NCBI GenBank assembly: GCA_016936695.1
Contig: JAFGXK010000193.1
Location: forward strand, 1-6,945
Source: Bacteroidales bacterium
GTDB lineage: Bacteria > Bacteroidota > Bacteroidia > Bacteroidales > VadinHA17
DNA length: 6,945 nucleotides
Direction: 5' to 3'
Shown: piece after piece, positions 1-6,613 of the stretch
Numbering within the stretch: position 1 is the first letter of the stretch
Layout: each line of letters begins with the position of its first letter
Position numbers and translations under genes: made by a program
The notes under the pieces: model-generated
Seen by the model: the letters and a program-made list of their open reading frames with translations, nothing else
Told to the model about the DNA's origin: nothing
Databases searched by the model: none

Positions 1-1344
1 AAGCGGACTGGCAAGCAGTGTCCTGGAACCCGGACCCTGGCGGCCTTCAAAATTCCTGTTGGTAGTTGAAACTGCATATTTGCCTGCCGGGATCTTGTCC
101 TCATTCATGGCCAGGCATGAAGAGCACCCTGGCTGCCTCAGCTCAAATCCGGCCTTCATCAATATGATGTCTATACCTTCGCTTACCGCCTGTTTTTCTA
201 CGGCTTTTGATCCGGGCACTATCAGAGCGGTTATACCAGGTGCTTTCTTTTTTCCCTTTACAATCCGGGCAAAATCCCTGAGGTCCTCAATGCGGCCGTT
301 GGTACAGCTTCCGACAAAGACATAGTCGACCGGATGTCCCAGTAACTTCATTCCGGGAACAAATCCCATATAATCGAGCGATTTAAGGAATGAAGGCGTA
401 TCATCGCCACTTATGTTATCGGTTGCAGGAATGGAATCATCAATTGCCATTCCCATCCCGGGATTTGTGCCGAATGTTATCATCGGTCTGATCAGGCTCC
501 CGTTTATTTCAAGCTCACGGTCGAAGACTGCTCCTGGATCGCTCTGGAATTTTTTCCATTCAGAAAGAAGGAAGTCCCAGTCAAATCCGCGCGCGAATGA
601 TTTGAGGTCTTTCAGATACTTCATTGTTGTATCATCAGGAGCTATCAACCCGCCGCGGGCACCCATCTCGATGCTCATGTTACACACGGTCATCCTTCCT
701 TCCATGCTGAGATCCCTGATAACGGAACCGGCATATTCAACAAAATAGCCTGTTGCCCCGCCTGTTGAGATATGGGAAATTATATACATGATCACATCTT
801 TTGCAGTTACGCCTTTCCCGAGCTTCCCGTTAACGGTTATTCTCATTTTTTTCGGTTTGGGCTGAAGAATGCACTGTGTTGCGAGCACCATCTCGACCTC
901 GCTTGTACCAATGCCGAATGCCACTGCGCCAAAGGCTCCATGTGTTGATGTGTGACTGTCGCCGCATACGATTGTCATACCAGGTCTTGTATAACCCATC
1001 TCCGGACCGATTACATGTACAATGCCGTTCGACGGATGATTAAGGCCGAAATACTCAATGCCTGATTCGCGGCAGTTTTCTGAAAGCCTGTCGACCTGGT
1101 TTCTCGAGAGTTCATTCCTGATCGGCTTGTCCTGGTCTTTTGTAGGAATATTGTGATCGGCGGTGGCCAGGGTCCGTTCGGGTCTGAACACCTTGATACC
1201 TCTTTTTCTCAGACCGTTAAAGGCTTGTGGACTTGTAACCTCATGAATAAAATGCTGGTCGATGTAAAGTATGTCGGGTCCGTTCTCAACCGATTGGACT
1301 ACATGAGAGTCCCATATTTTGTCAAAGAGTGTTTTCGGTTCCAT
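1..1344 (-). CDS. leuC: 3-isopropylmalate dehydratase large subunit (3' end cut by window edge)
   Basis: LeuC is the iron-sulfur subunit that, with LeuD, isomerises 2-isopropylmalate to 3-isopropylmalate in cytosolic leucine synthesis. The 448 codons present run in frame from the ATG to the window edge; the family is usually about 465 residues, so only a short C-terminal tail is missing. The aconitase-type motif GDSHTSTHGAFG lies at residues 128-139. The three [4Fe-4S] ligands are Cys347 (GSCTNGR) and Cys407 and Cys410 (PGCSSCLAMN), the same numbering as in E. coli LeuC, which supports both the start and an intact frame. NRNFEGRQG follows near the C terminus. An in-frame TAA five codons upstream of the ATG excludes a longer start. 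It follows leuA after a 156 bp repeat-bearing gap. LeuD is not in view and is expected just beyond the left edge. Confidence 0.97.
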   Translation of the reverse strand, partial: MEPKTLFDKIWDSHVVQSVENGPDILYIDQHFIHEVTSPQAFNGLRKRGIKVFRPERTLATADHNIPTKDQDKPIRNELSRNQVDRLSENCRESGIEYFGLNHPSNGIVHVIGPEMGYTRPGMTIVCGDSHTSTHGAFGAVAFGIGTSEVEMVLATQCILQPKPKKMRITVNGKLGKGVTAKDVIMYIISHISTGGATGYFVEYAGSVIRDLSMEGRMTVCNMSIEMGARGGLIAPDDTTMKYLKDLKSFARGFDWDFLLSEWKKFQSDPGAVFDRELEINGSLIRPMITFGTNPGMGMAIDDSIPATDNISGDDTPSFLKSLDYMGFVPGMKLLGHPVDYVFVGSCTNGRIEDLRDFARIVKGKKKAPGITALIVPGSKAVEKQAVSEGIDIILMKAGFELRQPGCSSCLAMNEDKIPAGKYAVSTTNRNFEGRQGPGSRTLLASPL

Positions 1345-1391
1345 TAAGTAATGTTTTTATAATTCTGCTGATCCTCTGTCCTCCTGCCGCC

Positions 1392-1435
1392 TTGCCCCCC
1401 TGCTGTTATACCCCCCAACCTCCTGATGAGGGGCT
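1392..1435. repeat. C-tract intergenic repeat, copy 1 (same orientation as the 4752-4782 copy)
   Basis: Plus-strand TTGCCCCCC (1392-1400) and CCCCCCAACC (1411-1420), followed by a G4 run at 1430-1433, resemble the element in the ilvB-ilvN gap. There TTGCCCCCC and CCCCCCAACC overlap at 4752-4764 and a G4 run follows at 4779-4782. The resemblance is clear but the middle is diverged here. It does not code for protein in any credible frame. Confidence 0.55.
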
Positions 1436-1454
1436 TGTTTGCGTCTTTTGCTGA

Positions 1455-1470
1455 CCCCCCTTTAGGGGGG
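1455..1470. repeat. Perfect C6-TTTA-G6 hairpin
   Basis: Six C, a TTTA loop and six G form a perfect 6 bp GC stem. The flanking G-tract stretch to about position 1490 looks like an inverted copy of the C-tract repeat at 1392-1435. The G tracts can also pair with that upstream repeat: CCCCCCTGC (1395-1403) with GCAGGGGGG (1470-1478), and TACCCCCC (1409-1416) with GGGGGGTA (1473-1480). In the transcript the hairpin is followed by UCAGC and not by a U run, so it is not a classical intrinsic terminator. Confidence 0.6.
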
Positions 1471-1500
1471 CAGGGGGGTAGGGTCGGTGGTTTTTGGTGG

Positions 1501-2997
1501 TTATTTTATTTTCGATATTGCATCGATGAAAGCCTCTACAGAGGCGGTTACTATGTCAATATTTGCAGAGAAGCCATAATAGATTTTGCCTTCATGTTCT
1601 ACCTGGATGTGCACTTTGCCAATATCATCGCTTCCTTTTGTGATAGCCTGAATAAGAAACTCCTCGAGGTGGACGGTTTTGCTTATAAGCGATTTTACGG
1701 CGGTAAAGGCCGCATCAATTGGTCCGTTCCCCGAAGCTGTTGCCATGTGAACTTCCCCGTTAATTATAATCCCTACCGTTGCCACCGGAACAGTTGATCT
1801 TCCGCAGGTGACCTGCAGTGTTTCGAGCTTGAGCGACTTCTCTCCGGCAAATACCTCACCCGACAGAATTCTCAGGTCCTCGTCGTTTATTTCCTTCTTC
1901 TTATCGGCAAGATTCAGAAAACGGTGATATATATCATCCAGTTCTTCCTTTCCGAAAGTAAAGCCCAGAGCCTCCAGCCGGTGGTTAAGGGCAGCCCTTC
2001 CACTTCGTGCCGTCAGTATTATCGACGATTCTTTTATTCCTACTTCATGAGGATCAATTATTTCATAATTCTCCCTGTATTTAAGTACCCCGTCCTGATG
2101 GATCCCGGAAGAGTGGGCGAAGGCGTTTCTTCCCACTATTGCCTTGTTAGCCTGAACCGGCATGCTCATCAGGTTGGAGACCATCCTGCTTGTGCTGAAT
2201 ATCAGTTTTGAGTTGATGTCGGTTTTAAGCTTCATGGAATGATGACTCTTTATTATCATAGCCACCTCTTCGAGGGATGTGTTGCCGGCCCTCTCACCGA
2301 TGCCGTTCATAGTAACCTCCACCTGCCTGGCGCCGTTAAGTACTCCCATAATGGTGTTGGCAGTTGCCATTCCAAGATCATTGTGGCAATGAGTCGAAAT
2401 AACCGCCTTGTCGATGTTTCTGACGTTCTCCATCAGATACCTGATCTTTGCCCCGTATTCCTCGGGTAGGCAGTAACCTGTTGTGTCGGGGATGTTAACA
2501 ACCGTAGCCCCGGCCTTTATTACAGCTTCGATTACCTGCGCAAGATATTCATTCTCGCTTCTACCTGCATCCTCAGCATAGAACTCGACATCCTCCACGA
2601 ATTTTTTGGCGTATTTGACCGCATCGACCGCTCTCTTGAGGATCTCCTCAGGAGTTGTCCTGATTTTGTATTTTATGTGAAAAGGAGAAGTGCCGATGCC
2701 GGTATGTATCCTCTTTCTTTTGGCATACTGGAGAGCTTCGGCCGCTACTTCTATATCCTTTTTTACTGCTCTTGTGAGAGCGCATATCACCGGATTTGAA
2801 ATGGCTTTGGATATTTCCACCACCGACCTGAAATCGCCCGGGCTGGAAATCGGGAAGCCCGATTCAATGACGTCGACTCCCAGGGCTTCAAGAGCCCTGG
2901 CTACCTGAATCTTTTCAACTGTATTCAGCTGGCACCCGGGCACTTGTTCTCCGTCGCGCAGGGTCGTGTCGAAGATGTATACTTTTTCTTCCATCAT
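1501..2997 (-). CDS. leuA: 2-isopropylmalate synthase
   Basis: LeuA condenses acetyl-CoA with 2-ketoisovalerate, the committed step of leucine synthesis, in the cytosol. The 498-residue protein has the usual two-part layout. A DRE-TIM barrel spans about residues 5-275, with FDTTLRDGEQ at 9-18 (Arg14, Asp15), metal ligands His203 and His205 in STHCHND, and the NGIGERAGN signature at 231-239. A linker follows with AHSSGIHQDG (294-303), then the leucine-sensing dimer domain at about 385-498. His98 in RIHTGIGTS favours isopropylmalate synthase over citramalate synthase, but Tyr140 sits where E. coli LeuA has Ser. Two consecutive ATG codons open the frame; the outer one is used here and the inner one (2994) is equally possible. 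The stop of ilvC lies 18 bp upstream, so co-transcription is very likely. Confidence 0.96.
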   Translation of the reverse strand: MMEEKVYIFDTTLRDGEQVPGCQLNTVEKIQVARALEALGVDVIESGFPISSPGDFRSVVEISKAISNPVICALTRAVKKDIEVAAEALQYAKRKRIHTGIGTSPFHIKYKIRTTPEEILKRAVDAVKYAKKFVEDVEFYAEDAGRSENEYLAQVIEAVIKAGATVVNIPDTTGYCLPEEYGAKIRYLMENVRNIDKAVISTHCHNDLGMATANTIMGVLNGARQVEVTMNGIGERAGNTSLEEVAMIIKSHHSMKLKTDINSKLIFSTSRMVSNLMSMPVQANKAIVGRNAFAHSSGIHQDGVLKYRENYEIIDPHEVGIKESSIILTARSGRAALNHRLEALGFTFGKEELDDIYHRFLNLADKKKEINDEDLRILSGEVFAGEKSLKLETLQVTCGRSTVPVATVGIIINGEVHMATASGNGPIDAAFTAVKSLISKTVHLEEFLIQAITKGSDDIGKVHIQVEHEGKIYYGFSANIDIVTASVEAFIDAISKIK

Positions 2998-3015
2998 TAT
3001 TTGGTTTTATTTGTT
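2998..3015 (-). promoter_or_regulatory. Short A-rich, SD-less leader between ilvC and leuA
   Basis: In transcript orientation the gap reads AACAAATAAAACCAAATA. It contains no purine-rich Shine-Dalgarno motif. It is too short to hold a promoter, so leuA is inferred to be translated from the ilvC transcript through the A-rich initiation region usual in Bacteroidota. Confidence 0.5.
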
Positions 3016-4065
3016 TTATTTCTTTCCCGGCCTTAATTTCCTTACTGCAGCACCTGTCTTCCATAATTCGGAGTTTCCAAGCTCAGACAGTTCAGAGTTA
3101 AGGAGTTCCTTGTAATTAGGCAATCCGGTCGACTGAAGAACTCTGACGCACTCTTCACCCGATTTGACTCTGTTGTAAAGATCCTTAAAGACGGGAAGGG
3201 TTGCTTCCATGAACTTCGGACGCCAGTCGAGCGCACCACGCTGGGCTGTGGCACTGCAGTTCGAGTACATCCAGTCCATTCCTTTTTCATCGACAAGTCT
3301 GATGAGGCTCTGGGTCAGTTCTTCAACGGTTTCATTGAAGGCTTCGGAGGGAGAATGACCATTTTCGCGAAGCACCTGGTACTGGGCATCCATAATACCT
3401 GCAAGAGCTCCCATAAGAACTCCCCGCTCTCCCGTAAGGTCAGAGTAGACCTCCTTTTCGAAAGTTGTTGGGAAGAGATATCCCGATCCGATAGCTATGC
3501 CGAGGGCAAGAATACGATCGGTTGCTCTGCCGGTAAAATCCTGGAAAACCGAATAGCTTGAGTTAATTCCTGTACCTGCCAGAAAATTCCGCCTTACGCT
3601 TGTGCCGGAACCCTTTGGCGCACAAAGTATGACATCAATGTTGTCCGGAGGGATTACTCCCGTGTGCTCCTTATATGTTATTGAAAAACCGTGTGAGAAA
3701 TAAAGAGCATCTCCCTCATTCAGGCATGGCTTAATTCTGGGCCATAGTGTCCTCTGCGCTGCATCTGATACCAGATACTGGATGATGGTTGCCCTTTTTG
3801 CAGCTTCATCGACATCAAAAAGGTTCTCTCCCGGAACAAAACCGTCAGCTACGGCCTTGTCCCAGTCAGCCCTGAATTCCGGAGCCTGGCCTATGATTAC
3901 ATTTATACCGTTGTCTCTCATGTTAAGAGCCTGTGCCGGTCCCTGTACCCCGTAGCCGATAACTGCTATGGTTTCATTCTTAAGTACTTCTCGTGCCTTT
4001 TCCAGAGTGAATTCTTCCCTTGTTACAACATCTTCAAGGATTCCGCCAAAATCGATTTTTGCCAT
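3016..4065 (-). CDS. ilvC: Ketol-acid reductoisomerase, short Bacteroidota/fungal-like form
   Basis: IlvC isomerises and reduces 2-acetolactate or 2-aceto-2-hydroxybutyrate to the dihydroxy acids of valine and isoleucine synthesis, using Mg2+ and NAD(P)H. The protein has 349 residues. A Rossmann domain occupies about 1-195, with the dinucleotide motif IGYGVQG at 36-42, His125 in YFSHGF, and Lys151 in APKGSG. The C-terminal knotted helical domain carries the metal ligands Asp209 and Glu213 (SDLTGERG) and Glu245 and Glu249 (FNETVEE); Ser271 in NCSATAQRG is the likely substrate serine. The run HSPSEAFNETVEELTQSL and the ending VRKLRP recall yeast Ilv5. The beta2-alphaB loop (60-67, QAPEFRAD) lacks the usual Arg/Lys and Ser and ends in Asp67, so cofactor preference is uncertain. 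The ATG fits the family's MAKxxFGG start. The leader is A-rich with no SD. Confidence 0.96.
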   Translation of the reverse strand: MAKIDFGGILEDVVTREEFTLEKAREVLKNETIAVIGYGVQGPAQALNMRDNGINVIIGQAPEFRADWDKAVADGFVPGENLFDVDEAAKRATIIQYLVSDAAQRTLWPRIKPCLNEGDALYFSHGFSITYKEHTGVIPPDNIDVILCAPKGSGTSVRRNFLAGTGINSSYSVFQDFTGRATDRILALGIAIGSGYLFPTTFEKEVYSDLTGERGVLMGALAGIMDAQYQVLRENGHSPSEAFNETVEELTQSLIRLVDEKGMDWMYSNCSATAQRGALDWRPKFMEATLPVFKDLYNRVKSGEECVRVLQSTGLPNYKELLNSELSELGNSELWKTGAAVRKLRPGKK

Positions 4066-4148
4066 GGTATTAGTTTTTGTTTTATTTATGTCTTTCGTGT
4101 CTTGTTCTTTTTAGTCTTATTATTCCTATCGGTTGAGTGAAACTGCAA
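4066..4148 (-). promoter_or_regulatory. ilvN-ilvC intergenic leader
   Basis: This 83 bp gap becomes strongly A-rich toward the ilvC ATG (transcript: AAAAAGAACAAGACACGAAA, then ACATAAATAAAACAAAAACT). There is no Shine-Dalgarno motif, no hairpin followed by U residues, and no recognisable TAnnTTTG promoter element. In some Bacteroidales I recall a thioesterase gene at this position; nothing of that kind is present here. Confidence 0.4.
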
Positions 4149-4712
4149 TTAGTTATAGGAATCAAAGTTGTCGGGCCTCTGCTGATTTGCCTCATCCATC
4201 TCCTCAAGATAGGCATGAAGCTCCTTGACCTGCCTGGTTATGGCTACCCTGCCCGACCTTACAAATTGCAGAACCCCGCAAGGCTCAAGAAGATGCAGAA
4301 GGTCGTTGATCTGGGTCTTGTGCCCCGTCCTTTCAATCACCATGAACTCAGGGTGAACCTCCAGGATGCGTGCGTTATGGTCGCGGACAATGCGATCGAT
4401 AAGGTTGCCCGACATAAGGCCCTTGGTCCTGACTTTATAAAGAGCCAGTTCCTGGTAAATTATTTCATCAGAGGTGTGGACAAAGACCTTAAGAACCTCA
4501 ACAATCTTTTGCATCTGCTTTACCACCTTCTGTACCATCTCAGGGGTTGTCCTGACAACAAGCGTGAGAATTTGAACACCCTTTACCGCAGACTCTGAGG
4601 CCGTTATGCTTTCAATGTTTATTTGCCTTCTCGTAAGGATGATTGTTATCTGGTTCGTTATCCCTATGTGATCCTCCGAAAAGAGAGATATTGTAAATTC
4701 CTGTGTATTCAT
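4149..4712 (-). CDS. ilvN: Acetolactate synthase small (regulatory) subunit
   Basis: This is the regulatory subunit of acetohydroxyacid synthase; it activates IlvB and confers valine feedback inhibition. The 187-residue protein starts with an ACT domain (about 6-78) containing the effector-loop region SEDHIGITNQI at 12-22 and RRQINIESIT at 28-37. The C-terminal small-subunit domain (about 90-165) ends in VRSGRVAITR (151-160). A polar, acidic tail follows. Gly17 and Asn32 match E. coli IlvH Gly14 and Asn29, but Asp14 replaces Asn11, and Thr19 and Gln21 replace the Leu and Arg of the usual GxLxR motif, so valine sensitivity may differ. It lies 108 bp after ilvB, the normal pairing. The ATG is preceded by an A-rich leader. 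The symbol ilvH would be equally valid. Confidence 0.95.
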   Translation of the reverse strand: MNTQEFTISLFSEDHIGITNQITIILTRRQINIESITASESAVKGVQILTLVVRTTPEMVQKVVKQMQKIVEVLKVFVHTSDEIIYQELALYKVRTKGLMSGNLIDRIVRDHNARILEVHPEFMVIERTGHKTQINDLLHLLEPCGVLQFVRSGRVAITRQVKELHAYLEEMDEANQQRPDNFDSYN

Positions 4713-4820
4713 AATGACTGTTTTTTCAATTTTTTTATTGCTCCCTGCTCATTGCCCCCCAACCCCCGGCCCCCAAAAGGGGATTCTTCAAGAAACCTTC
4801 GGGGATTACCTCAGGGCATA
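4713..4820 (-). promoter_or_regulatory. ilvB-ilvN intergenic leader with A-rich ilvN initiation region
   Basis: In transcript orientation the gap starts with repeat-type G/C tracts and ends with AATAAAAAAATTGAAAAAAC before the ilvN ATG. The A-rich end fits SD-less initiation. A GCAGGGAGC stretch lies too far from the ATG, over 25 bases, to act as a normal ribosome binding site. No promoter consensus was recognised. Confidence 0.4.
4752..4810. repeat. C-tract intergenic repeat, copy 2, with CCCC-AAAA-GGGG hairpin
   Basis: The plus strand carries TTGCCCCCC (4752-4760), CCCCCCAACC (4755-4764) and a 4 bp GC hairpin CCCC-AAAA-GGGG (4771-4782). A short inverted repeat TTCTT-C-AAGAA follows (about 4784-4794), and GGGGATT occurs twice, at 4779-4785 and 4801-4807. 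The first two motifs recur in the leuA-leuC gap. C/G-tract elements of this look are, from memory, common between genes in Bacteroidota, but no repeat name is assigned. Confidence 0.55.
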
Positions 4821-6563
4821 TTATTTGTAAGTTAGTGTTACTTCTGAAACTGAAGCCCCCGGTTCGATCATCGGAAGCACGTTAGCTTCCTTGTCTATCC
4901 TGACATCCAGTATATATGGTCCTTTTGAATCAAGCATATCCTTGATTGAATCCTTCAGTTCCTTTCTTTCTGTAACTGTTTTAGCCGGAATACCGTATCC
5001 TAAGGCAATTGTAACAAAATCAGGATTGACGAGCTCGGTTGATGCGTATCTTTTATCGAAAAACATGTCCTGCCATTGCCTAACCATCCCAAGAAATCCG
5101 TTGTTCAGTATGATTATTTTAACAGGTATCCCATAATGAAGAATTGTGCCCAGTTCCTGTATTGTCATCTGGAACCCTCCGTCGCCGATAAATGCCACTA
5201 CCTGTTTACCGGGGTTTCCTGTTTTTGCACCGACTGCTGCAGGCAGACCAAACCCCATGGTTCCCATTCCTCCTGAAGTTACAAGGCTGTTGGGACTGGA
5301 AAATTTGAAGTATCGTGCCACCGACATCTGATTCTGGCCTACATCGGTTACGGCTATCGCGTCGCCCCCGGTTAGTTCCGAAACAAGCCTGACCACTTCT
5401 CCCATTTTTATCTTGCCTTCTGCAGGCATTGTTTCCGGTTTGATTACCTTTTCCTGTTCCATCCTGTCCAGAATCCGGAATTCCCTTATCCAGTTCTCAT
5501 TATTCTTTTCGTGCACCAGCGGGATCAGGTGTTTAAGGACCTCACGTGCGTCATTGTTAATTTCGAGGTCGACTGTCACATTCTTGTTGATCTCTGCTTC
5601 ATCTATCTCGATATGAATGATTCTGGCATTTTTTGCATATTTCTTCAGGTTGCCTGTCACCCTGTCGTCGAAACGCATTCCGATTGCAATGATCAGATCG
5701 GCTTCGTTGGTAAGGATGTTTGGAGCGTAATTTCCATGCATGCCGAGGTAGCCTGCGTAAAGGCGGTGAGCGGAGGGAAATGCTGAAAGGCCAAGCAGAG
5801 TCATCGCCACCGGAATCCCGGTTTTCTCTGCAAACTGCAAAAGCTCCTTTTCCGCCCTTGAGATAAGCACCCCATGTCCTGCAAGAATCAGAGGTTTTTC
5901 AGCATGGTTGATCATTATGGCCGCTGATTCTATAGCTCTTGTGCGTAAAGGGATGGTGGGATTATAACTTCTCAGGTAAGTGCATTTTTTGTAACTGAAC
6001 TCAACTTTTTCGAACTGAGCATCCTTCGTTATGTCGATAAGTACCGGTCCGGGCCTGCCTGAACACGCTATGAAAAACGCTTTTGCCAGTGTATCAGGAA
6101 TATCCTGGGCTTTTTTTACCTGGGCGTTCCATTTGGTCACGGGCATCGAGACCCCGATGATGTCGGTTTCCTGGAAAGCGTCAGTCCCGATCAGATTTGA
6201 GACAACCTGTGCAGTGACGAATACCATTGGGACGGAATCGAGGTAAGCATTGGCAATACCTGTTATAAGATTTGTAGCTCCGGGTCCGGATGTGGCAAAG
6301 CAAATGCCGGGTTTTCCTGTTACCATTGCATAAGCCTGGGCGGCATGTGCTGCACCCTGCTCATGACGTGTCAGAATATGGTGTAGCTTGTCCTGGTAGT
6401 CAAGAAGTTTGTCATACACCGGCATGATTGCTCCCCCGGGATAACCGAAAATTGTATTTACACCTTCCTCGACCAGGGCCCTGAGTATAGCCTCGGCACC
6501 GGTAATTATCTCATGTCCGTTAGTGGTTTCAGCAACCTTTGCTTTTTCTTTCTTTGTCTTCAT
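4821..6563 (-). CDS. ilvB: Acetolactate synthase large (catalytic) subunit
   Basis: This is the ThDP-, Mg2+- and FAD-dependent catalytic subunit. It condenses two pyruvates to acetolactate, or pyruvate with 2-ketobutyrate to acetohydroxybutyrate. From the ATG at 6563 it has 580 residues, normal for the family. In order: a Lys-rich N-terminal tail (about 1-18), a pyrimidine-binding domain with FGYPGGA and catalytic Glu68 in RHEQGA, SGPGATN at about 92-98, a central FAD domain, and a C-terminal pyrophosphate-binding domain. The last holds the ThDP motif GDGGFQMT from 460 and Asn487-Asn488; Trp497 in RQWQDMF is the conserved active-site-channel tryptophan. A TTG three codons upstream (6572) could start a 583-residue form, and an in-frame TAA closes the frame just above it. 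ATG is preferred because it is the commoner start. It follows ilvD by 50 bp and pairs with ilvN. Confidence 0.96.
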   Translation of the reverse strand: MKTKKEKAKVAETTNGHEIITGAEAILRALVEEGVNTIFGYPGGAIMPVYDKLLDYQDKLHHILTRHEQGAAHAAQAYAMVTGKPGICFATSGPGATNLITGIANAYLDSVPMVFVTAQVVSNLIGTDAFQETDIIGVSMPVTKWNAQVKKAQDIPDTLAKAFFIACSGRPGPVLIDITKDAQFEKVEFSYKKCTYLRSYNPTIPLRTRAIESAAIMINHAEKPLILAGHGVLISRAEKELLQFAEKTGIPVAMTLLGLSAFPSAHRLYAGYLGMHGNYAPNILTNEADLIIAIGMRFDDRVTGNLKKYAKNARIIHIEIDEAEINKNVTVDLEINNDAREVLKHLIPLVHEKNNENWIREFRILDRMEQEKVIKPETMPAEGKIKMGEVVRLVSELTGGDAIAVTDVGQNQMSVARYFKFSSPNSLVTSGGMGTMGFGLPAAVGAKTGNPGKQVVAFIGDGGFQMTIQELGTILHYGIPVKIIILNNGFLGMVRQWQDMFFDKRYASTELVNPDFVTIALGYGIPAKTVTERKELKDSIKDMLDSKGPYILDVRIDKEANVLPMIEPGASVSEVTLTYK

Positions 6564-6613
6564 CTGACTCAAATTAGCTTAATAAATGTATCTCCTGTAT
6601 TAACCCGCTTTCT
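6564..6613 (-). promoter_or_regulatory. ilvD-ilvB intergenic gap
   Basis: This is a short 50 bp gap with no terminator-like hairpin, consistent with co-transcription of ilvD and ilvB. An AGGAGA motif (6591-6596, minus strand) resembles a Shine-Dalgarno sequence. It lies 18 bases from the TTG and 27 from the ATG, so it does not decide the start. Confidence 0.35.

Larger units (their letters stand above)
1345..1500 (-). promoter_or_regulatory. leuA-leuC intergenic leader, A-rich near the leuC start
   Basis: This is the longest gap in the window. Read in the direction of transcription, it begins with C-rich then G-rich tracts (described as repeats) and ends in an A/T-rich stretch, ATTATAAAAACATTACTTA, directly before the leuC ATG. 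No Shine-Dalgarno sequence stands at normal spacing; A-rich leaders without one are typical of Bacteroidota. I found no convincing Bacteroidota promoter (TTG, then TAnnTTTG). Whether leuC has its own promoter or is read through from leuA cannot be decided from sequence. No small open frame with a credible start was recognised. Confidence 0.4.

Noticed and set aside
1455..1470. Intrinsic terminator between leuA and leuC
   Set aside because: The stem is only 6 bp and the transcript continues UCAGCAAAAG, without a U run on the 3' side.
1426..1797. Open plus-strand frame of about 120 codons overlapping the 3' end of leuA and the repeat gap
   Set aside because: It is antisense to the well-supported leuA regulatory domain, its product has no recognisable domain, and its start lies within the C/G-tract repeat. 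The same reasoning applies to the other plus-strand frames across the window.
3042..3296. Minus-strand frame of 84 codons inside ilvC
   Set aside because: It lies in another frame within the intact ilvC coding sequence and has no family resemblance; it is a shadow frame.
4066..4148. Remnant of an acyl-ACP thioesterase gene between ilvN and ilvC, as seen in some Bacteroidales
   Set aside because: The 83 bp gap is A-rich leader with no coding character.
6564..6572. TTG at 6572 as the ilvB start
   Set aside because: Possible, but an ATG lies three codons downstream, ATG is the usual start, and no Shine-Dalgarno motif at normal spacing favours the TTG. Noted as an alternative.
6570..6580. TAATTTG as a Bacteroidota -7 promoter element for ilvB
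   Set aside because: The consensus is TAnnTTTG; here the spacing is one base short, no -33 TTG is placed correctly, and it would leave almost no leader before the start.
6591..6596. AGGAGA as ribosome binding site, or start of a small leader peptide before ilvB
   Set aside because: It is 18-27 bases from either ilvB start, and no start codon with an open frame lies at proper distance behind it.
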